A DNA stretch of 64,000 nt from NCBI RefSeq assembly GCF_002878395.1, contig NC_061120.1, positions 99,028,654 through 99,092,653 on the forward strand. Direction: 5' to 3'. The stretch comes from Capsicum annuum. Lineage: Eukaryota; Streptophyta; Magnoliopsida; Solanales; Solanaceae. Positions 59,178 to 64,000 of the stretch are shown here, piece after piece; position 1 is the first letter of the stretch; each line of letters starts with the position of its first letter. The position numbers were made by a program, and so were the translations under genes. The notes beneath the pieces are model-generated. The model was given only the letters and a program-made list of their open reading frames with translations. It did no database searches and was not told where the DNA came from.

Positions 59178-61081
59178 AAAAAAGTGAGACAATGACCTCT
59201 GAGTAGAGGGAAGAGAATAATAGAATACACTTGACGTAGTGATGTAACCTGTGTCGCGACACTAAATAAGGCATGTCTTGGGAGGCAACCCAAGTTAAGA
59301 TAGGTATTTGATTTCATATTCTAGTTGTTATTTCACTTTTGGTTTTTCTTGAGCCACAGATTGATGGTAAGTCTGAGTACCAAAACCCAGAGCTAGGGAG
59401 AATTTTAAAGATTGGGTATGAGGTCTACTAGATCTCATGACATTTAAGATGATACAATAAATGCCTAGAGGCCTCACAGAGTATTTCTATCCTTACTTTT
59501 GAATTATTCTTTGGGGACAAAGTGTTTTTTTAAATATTGGGTGGGGAATATACCCATGGTTTATGGAGAAGTGTTGCTATAAGATTTTATTTTATTTGTT
59601 TTCTATCTTTTGACAAAATTTTAAAAAATTGCAAAAAAGATTTCCTCTTTGTTTGTTAGTCTTTGTTTGTATTGGGCTCGTAGAGGCATACTTCACCCAC
59701 CCCTTGATTTTTCTTTTCTTTTCTAAGGGGGCCCTTTGAACCCAATATCCCTTTTCATTTTAGGAGTAAGTTTTAAAGTTTTAGTGTTAGTAATAATTTC
59801 GAAGTTTTTTCTAATTGCTATGTATGATTAAATGATGGAAGTGGTTTTGAATGTAAAAGAAGGTTGATTATGTTGAATAACTACTTTTAAGACTCCTAGG
59901 CTTATTTATATGACTCTTGTGCGATGTTGTCTTATTTCTAAATTCGTGTTATTTATTCGTTTAGAGTATATACTGACCCTACTTGATTTGAGAATGTGTC
60001 AGTATGATGTTAGGTTTTTGGTGTATTCCTTATTTCATAGCGATATTTAAAACTTACCTGGTATATGTGCAAGACAAAATAAAGAGTGTTGGATTTAGGA
60101 GATGGTATAGGATTTTCTTTGATAGCCATGTTCAATACCCTTTATTATCTACCTTTGTGCAAAATTTTATTTAAGCTCATTAAGGCTCTAGCCAATTCTT
60201 TGGAAGCCTCATATAAATCCTATCCCTTTCTTTGATTGGCCTTAATTTGATCCAATAATCCTAAGTACTAACTTGAAAACTTAAAATGGTTAAGGGGTGT
60301 AAAATTTAAGTAGGAAAAGGTGAATGTGAAGCGAAAAAATAGTAAATATTGGAGTTGAAAACATTTGTGTGGTGTGGTTAGGAGTTATGTACTGAAAACA
60401 GAAAATTGATCAAAATTAATTATGTGTTGGTAGAAAATACTCCCTTATGAACTATATGTGAACTAGGTTAAACAGATGGGGCAAAATAGAGTGTGGGAAG
60501 CTAGAAGTGGTGAAACTTTGGTTGTTTTGAGAAAAGTCTTAATGTATAATGTGATGTATTAAAGAACGTAGGGAAAATAGTCACTATCATTGGCCAAAAT
60601 AGTTACTACCTATCCCTTAGCCTATATTATTATCCTTAAAGTCCTACTTGATGTTGGACTTTGACATTCTGATATTAGTAAAGTACTACACTATGGGCAA
60701 GACTGTGGTTCATCTTATGTTGCATGAGAATTCATTGTAAGAGTGAGAGAAATTTGATTCTTATACCCACTCTTATGATGAATTGCATCTCTATGAAAGC
60801 ATATGGGTAACTCTCTTGTGTGAGGGTGCATGTTTAATGATAGTGAGGTGATTTGTATTATCTATTTGATTGAGTAATATGCATGAGTTTTCCAACTTGA
60901 TTGACTCAATCATTAGGCTAGGATTTTTTGAAGTGGTGTTCGTGAGCTTTCAAATGTATGTGACATACTTAATATGGAACTTGCTATTTATGTAGTCATT
61001 TTAGTTCTAGCTTGAGTGTCTTATTTATAGTAATAATATTGGAGTTTTCCTCATATATGATGCTTAATGTAATGACTTGTT
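59178..61081 (+). other. AT2 post-pol region, non-coding
   Basis: It begins with a stem-loop CTTGGGAGGCAACCCAAG at 59277-59294. The part 60145-60780 is homologous to the AT1 3' untranslated block. No RT, RNase H, integrase or env-position ORF is present; the only ORFs are short and unlike known proteins. Confidence 0.7.
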
Positions 61082-61109
61082 CAAGGAGGAACAAGTTTTA
61101 AGTGTTGGG
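61082..61109 (+). other. AT2 polypurine tract
   Basis: CAAGGAGGAACAAGTTTTAA then GTGTTGGG sits directly before the LTR start TGATGATTTTAGG, comparable to the AT1 tract and its flank. Confidence 0.75.
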
Positions 61110-62568
61110 TGATGATTTTAGGTGGATTTATGCACCTAAGTGTCATAATCTCTATGTATTTAGCCTAGTTTTGAGGATTACTTGTGTGCACAATAAGTTG
61201 ATAAAATAACATTGAGCTTATAAGTGTTAAAATACATAGTTATAATGTTTAAGGTATGTTCAAAACAAGTTTGTAATAAAAATGATCACTTATAATTTAG
61301 ACGAGAAAACTGGTGTTAGTAGTTTGAGTTGTGTGTTGTTCTAGTTTTCTTGTTTTATTATTGTAATTCAGCACTAATTTGTTATGTTTAATGATGTATC
61401 AAGACTTTTAAGATGTTAAAATCAGTTTTGCGATGCTACATAAGCTGAATTTGAAGTGGAAAGACAAGCATGAAGTGAGGAACTCAAATTTAAATGGAGG
61501 GAACAAACATGAACAAAATTTGGAAATTATGAGCTCAATGGCATGCCACACCATATAACCTCCAATATAAGGGTGTGCCATTCCCTTAGACACAAACCAA
61601 AATGTCACGAAATTGTAAGCCTTCAAGATTAGGGTGTTCCAAGCCCTTATCGTGCCTATGCAAGGCTGTGGCACACCCAAGAGTTCAGAATGGGCACTTG
61701 GTTTCAACAATAAATAGGACACTTCTATCTTATTGTACACACCTTGGATGACTTTTAGGATTGGAAATACACTTGATGAGGCTTTTTTTAGTGTTATTAA
61801 ACTTTTTTTTAGTTTTTTTTTGTTTTTTATACATGAGTTTCAATCTTGTGATTCATTGTAAGACCATGAGTGGATAAACAATCTCATCTAGGGTTGAGGC
61901 AAAGAACATGATTACTCAAGCTTATATTTGAGCTAGTTTATGTTAATTACCATTATCCTTATATTTAATATTCTAGAGATTCCCGAACCTTATGATAAAT
62001 CAATATTTTGGTTGTGAGCTTGAAAGTAGGAACAATAGATTAGAACGTGGGATATATGGAGTGGGATATTATACAAAGAGGAATTGAAGATAAGATTTGC
62101 ATTTAGGATAGGAATATACCTAATTCTCCCTATTTGCTTTATATACATGATGAAATCTAAACGTGTTTAACTTAGTTCTCACATCCCTTCTAATCGATGT
62201 AGTTGTGGGTCTAAGTTAGATATATGATTTGAGGATGACCATTGCCTAATAATGTTATCAATCTCGTGAATCAACAATTAAGATGCTTAACTTAATCGGT
62301 GAAATTATAGAGCTAAATAGGATTGTACATAGTTCCTTGACCCTGTATTCCTTGACCCTGTATTTCTCCCCATTATTCTTCAAAAACATTATATTACCGC
62401 ATTATTTATGGATACTTTATGATTTCAAGTCTCAAACGTTCTTGGTTTTTAGTGCACTTTTTTAATCTTCGTAGTAATACTAGAATTAGATTATTTTTGG
62501 GTACAAGTCACTGTAGGATAGATACCTGGCTTTTAAAGGTACACTTGCTTTTGCACTAGGACACAATA
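61110..62568 (+). repeat. AT2 3' LTR (about 1.46 kb, uninterrupted)
   Basis: It aligns with 48073-48806 and 55920-56655. A TATA-like box AATAAATAGG is at 61709-61718, preceded by a cluster of GGGTGTGCCA / GTGGCACACCC motifs (61540-61685). A 12-bp tandem duplication (ATTCCTTGACCCTGT) occurs near 62330-62360. It gives the empty site for G5. Confidence 0.87.
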
Positions 62569-63461
62569 GACACAACTTTCTTGAGCTCACCAACACCATA
62601 CGGTTTATGAAGAGTAAATCTCCCGATTCTCCAAGCTCTCTAGGGATTTAATGTTCTTTGAACTTTGCAAAAAAGAGAGAAAAATGGATGTGCGATAAAA
62701 AATGCCCTGCGATTACCATTTATGTGATCATATGAATACTTAAGCAGTCACTGCTAAAGTGGACTAGCATCACTTAAGTTATCGCTGACACTTCGCTGAT
62801 CTTTACTAAAGCGGACAAGACATCGCTTAATTGATGTCCACATTAGCGATCGACCTTCTCTAAACCGACATGGTAGTACATGCCTTGGCAGCTAAAGTGA
62901 ACACCACCTAAGTGACAAGGGGATGCTTTAGCAGTTGCACAAACTAAATGCATGTGCTAGCATGACTTGGGTTTTGATAAGTTTTCTCTGACCCCTCGAG
63001 ATTCATTAAGAATCTTGTGAACTCAAATGAACTATGATACCTTATAAAATTATATCTTTTTGTCTCAAAAGGAACCATCAAAATTTCAATCTAGAGCCGT
63101 TTCGATGAAATATGGGCCCAATTCTCGAGGGCCTCTTTTACCAAAATCCATTCTATAGCCTGAAATGAGTCAGAAAGCCTTCTGACCTGAACCAAAGGTT
63201 CCCTATACTTAAATCAATTTTATAGAGTATATGGAACTTTCAAAATTTTGCATATGAGGTCGTTGAACTGATGTTATACTCGATAGCCAGTCCTTACCAA
63301 CGAAGAGTTCAAAACGAGAAATTGGTTGTAAAAGGAAAACAAACTACCCGATAACTAGAGTGTCAACTCCAACAATTCATAAATTACTTTGGCAGCAATA
63401 GGAAATCTCTAAATGGTGAAAAAGTGTGGAAAAGTAGAAAATGACTTGGAGGATCATTACA
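62569..63461 (-). repeat. G3 5' LTR, right arm
   Basis: It resumes at TTCTTGAGCTCACCAACACC, which matches TTCCTGAGCTCAGCAACACC at about 16078 in the other G3 LTR. It contains the CGCTTAA / CTAAAGC cluster (62740-62940) and ends GGATCATTACA at 63461. Confidence 0.85.
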
Positions 63462-63912
63462 TTAAGTAAGCACACAACAAAGTACGTGAATCCAAAAATA
63501 TTGGAGGGATTATTTTAATACATTCAAAATAGGTTAACATGCTTAATTTATTATAGCACAGGAAGTTTTATTAATTTGCTCCAAGTTATACAGAAAACGA
63601 CAAAAATATACAGAAATTAAATAAAACTCCTAAACATGCTAGTTATAACTATAAAAGCGCAGTCAATGGAAAAGAAACACAACAATAACAACCCTTGATA
63701 TGGTACACCCTCATCCCTTTGAAATACTACAATGTCCCTATTATGAAAAATATATGAGAAAAATATTATTGAATTGTTGTAACTACATTATTTCATTGAG
63801 GCCCTATTTATAGACAATATATTCCAATCCTTTTCCTAATAGGACACTACATTACAATCCTTTTCCAAGTATGATTTTATATGCTATTCCTATTCCTACT
63901 TATATTCTAACA
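63462..63912 (-). repeat. CP1: Ty1/copia 3' LTR, outer end replaced by G3
   Basis: The minus strand begins TGTTAGAATATAAGTAGG, a typical plant copia LTR start, and has a TATA box CTATAAATAG (plus coordinates 63804-63813). On the left it stops at the G3 LTR without the TG expected on the plus strand, so G3 probably inserted into this LTR. Confidence 0.7.
63804..63813 (-). promoter_or_regulatory. CP1 LTR TATA box
   Basis: The minus strand CTATAAATAG is followed by GGGCC about 105 bp into the LTR, the normal layout for a short copia LTR promoter. Confidence 0.6.
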
Positions 63913-64000
63913 CTCCTTCTCAAGCTGGTGCATAGAAGATATTGTACCAAGCTTCTTATGGATGCCACTAATATGAGAATTGGTGAGGGACTTGATGAAG
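63913..64000 (-). pseudogene. pol: CP1: end of copia pol and polypurine tract
   Basis: The plus strand CTCCTTCTCA (63913-63922) is the complement of the polypurine tract TGAGAAGGAG. Upstream on the minus strand one frame reads FIKSLTN...KKLGTI and another FYAPA-stop, which together resemble the FTKxL...KLGT...YAPA end of copia RNase H; a frameshift lies between them. It runs off the window. Confidence 0.65.

Larger units (their letters stand above)
48073..62568 (+). mobile_element. AT2: Athila-type element lacking RT, RNase H and integrase
   Basis: Plus-strand order: 5' LTR (48073-48806 plus 55920-56655, split by G5), decayed tRNA-Asp primer site, gag, protease, conserved 3' region, polypurine tract and 3' LTR (61110-62568). 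The interior jumps from protease to the post-pol stem-loop. It lies inside the 5' LTR of G3, which resumes at 62569. The target duplication is unclear (AAAAC on the left against GACAC or ACAAC on the right). Confidence 0.85.
14721..63461 (-). mobile_element. G3: large host chromovirus carrying five nested insertions
   Basis: On the minus strand: 5' LTR (46295-48072 plus 62569-63461), tRNA-Met primer site (46280-46292), gag and protease (45971-46279 plus 23471-25472), RT-RNase H-integrase-chromodomain (16928-19678) and 3' LTR (14721-16927, truncated at its outer end). S2, G4 (with AT1) and AT2 (with G5) are later insertions. Without them the element would be about 10 kb. Confidence 0.82.

Noticed and set aside
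1..64000. Host gene, tRNA or rRNA gene
   Set aside because: No conserved gene or RNA structure was recognisable; the tRNA-like words found are retrotransposon primer sites only.

Overview
The window looks like plant nuclear DNA from a repeat-dense, low-GC, probably heterochromatic region. I found no host gene, tRNA, rRNA or CRISPR array. Nearly all of it is LTR retrotransposon sequence: Ty3/gypsy chromoviruses of Del/Tekay type (integrase followed by a chromodomain, initiator tRNA-Met primer site), two Ty3/gypsy Athila-type elements, and the edge of one Ty1/copia element. The style of the LTR ends and the 2-3 kb LTRs remind me of Solanaceae, but that is a low-confidence guess. Every coding region carries stops or frameshifts, so all genes are called pseudogenes.

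Names used below. G1 (1-5560, + strand): 3' part of a chromovirus, split by solo LTR S1 (904-3145). G2 (5561-14720, - strand): chromovirus inserted in the G1 LTR, its 5' LTR cut short. G3 (14721-63461, - strand): the large host chromovirus, same LTR family as G1, opened up by later insertions. Inside G3: solo LTR S2 (19679-23470) in the reverse transcriptase gene; G4 (25473-45970, - strand), a chromovirus-like element with no recognisable genes, in the gag region; AT1 (26687-39060, - strand), a full-length Athila element, inside the 3' LTR of G4; AT2 (48073-62568, + strand), an Athila element lacking RT, RNase H and integrase, inside the 5' LTR of G3; and G5 (48807-55919, - strand), a pair of long LTRs around about 1 kb, inside the 5' LTR of AT2. 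CP1 (63462-64000, - strand) is a copia 3' LTR and the end of its pol.

The nesting is supported by direct evidence: target-site duplications (GATTT/TATTT for S1, GCAGG/GTAGG for S2, TTAGG/CTAGG for G4, GATTC for AT1, GTTTC for G5), uninterrupted sister LTRs showing empty sites for AT1 and G5, and gene homology that resumes across S1 and S2. The relative order is G3 first, then S2, G4 and AT2, then AT1 (in G4) and G5 (in AT2).

G4 and G5 lack recognisable pol but keep a primer site, a polypurine tract and a leader resembling those of coding elements, so they look like parasites moved in trans. AT1 is the best preserved: gag, protease, RT, RNase H, integrase and a downstream ORF at the env position are all readable despite stops and two frameshifts. 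The most interesting non-coding signals are a hairpin minisatellite in AT1, a stem-loop after pol shared by AT1 and AT2, extra polypurine-like motifs around the AT1 env-position ORF, stem-loop motif arrays in the S1/G5 LTRs, and CG-containing motif clusters upstream of the TATA box in several unrelated LTR families. A 100-N gap at 51114-51213 is flanked by a duplication and a fold-back palindrome, which indicates an assembly error.
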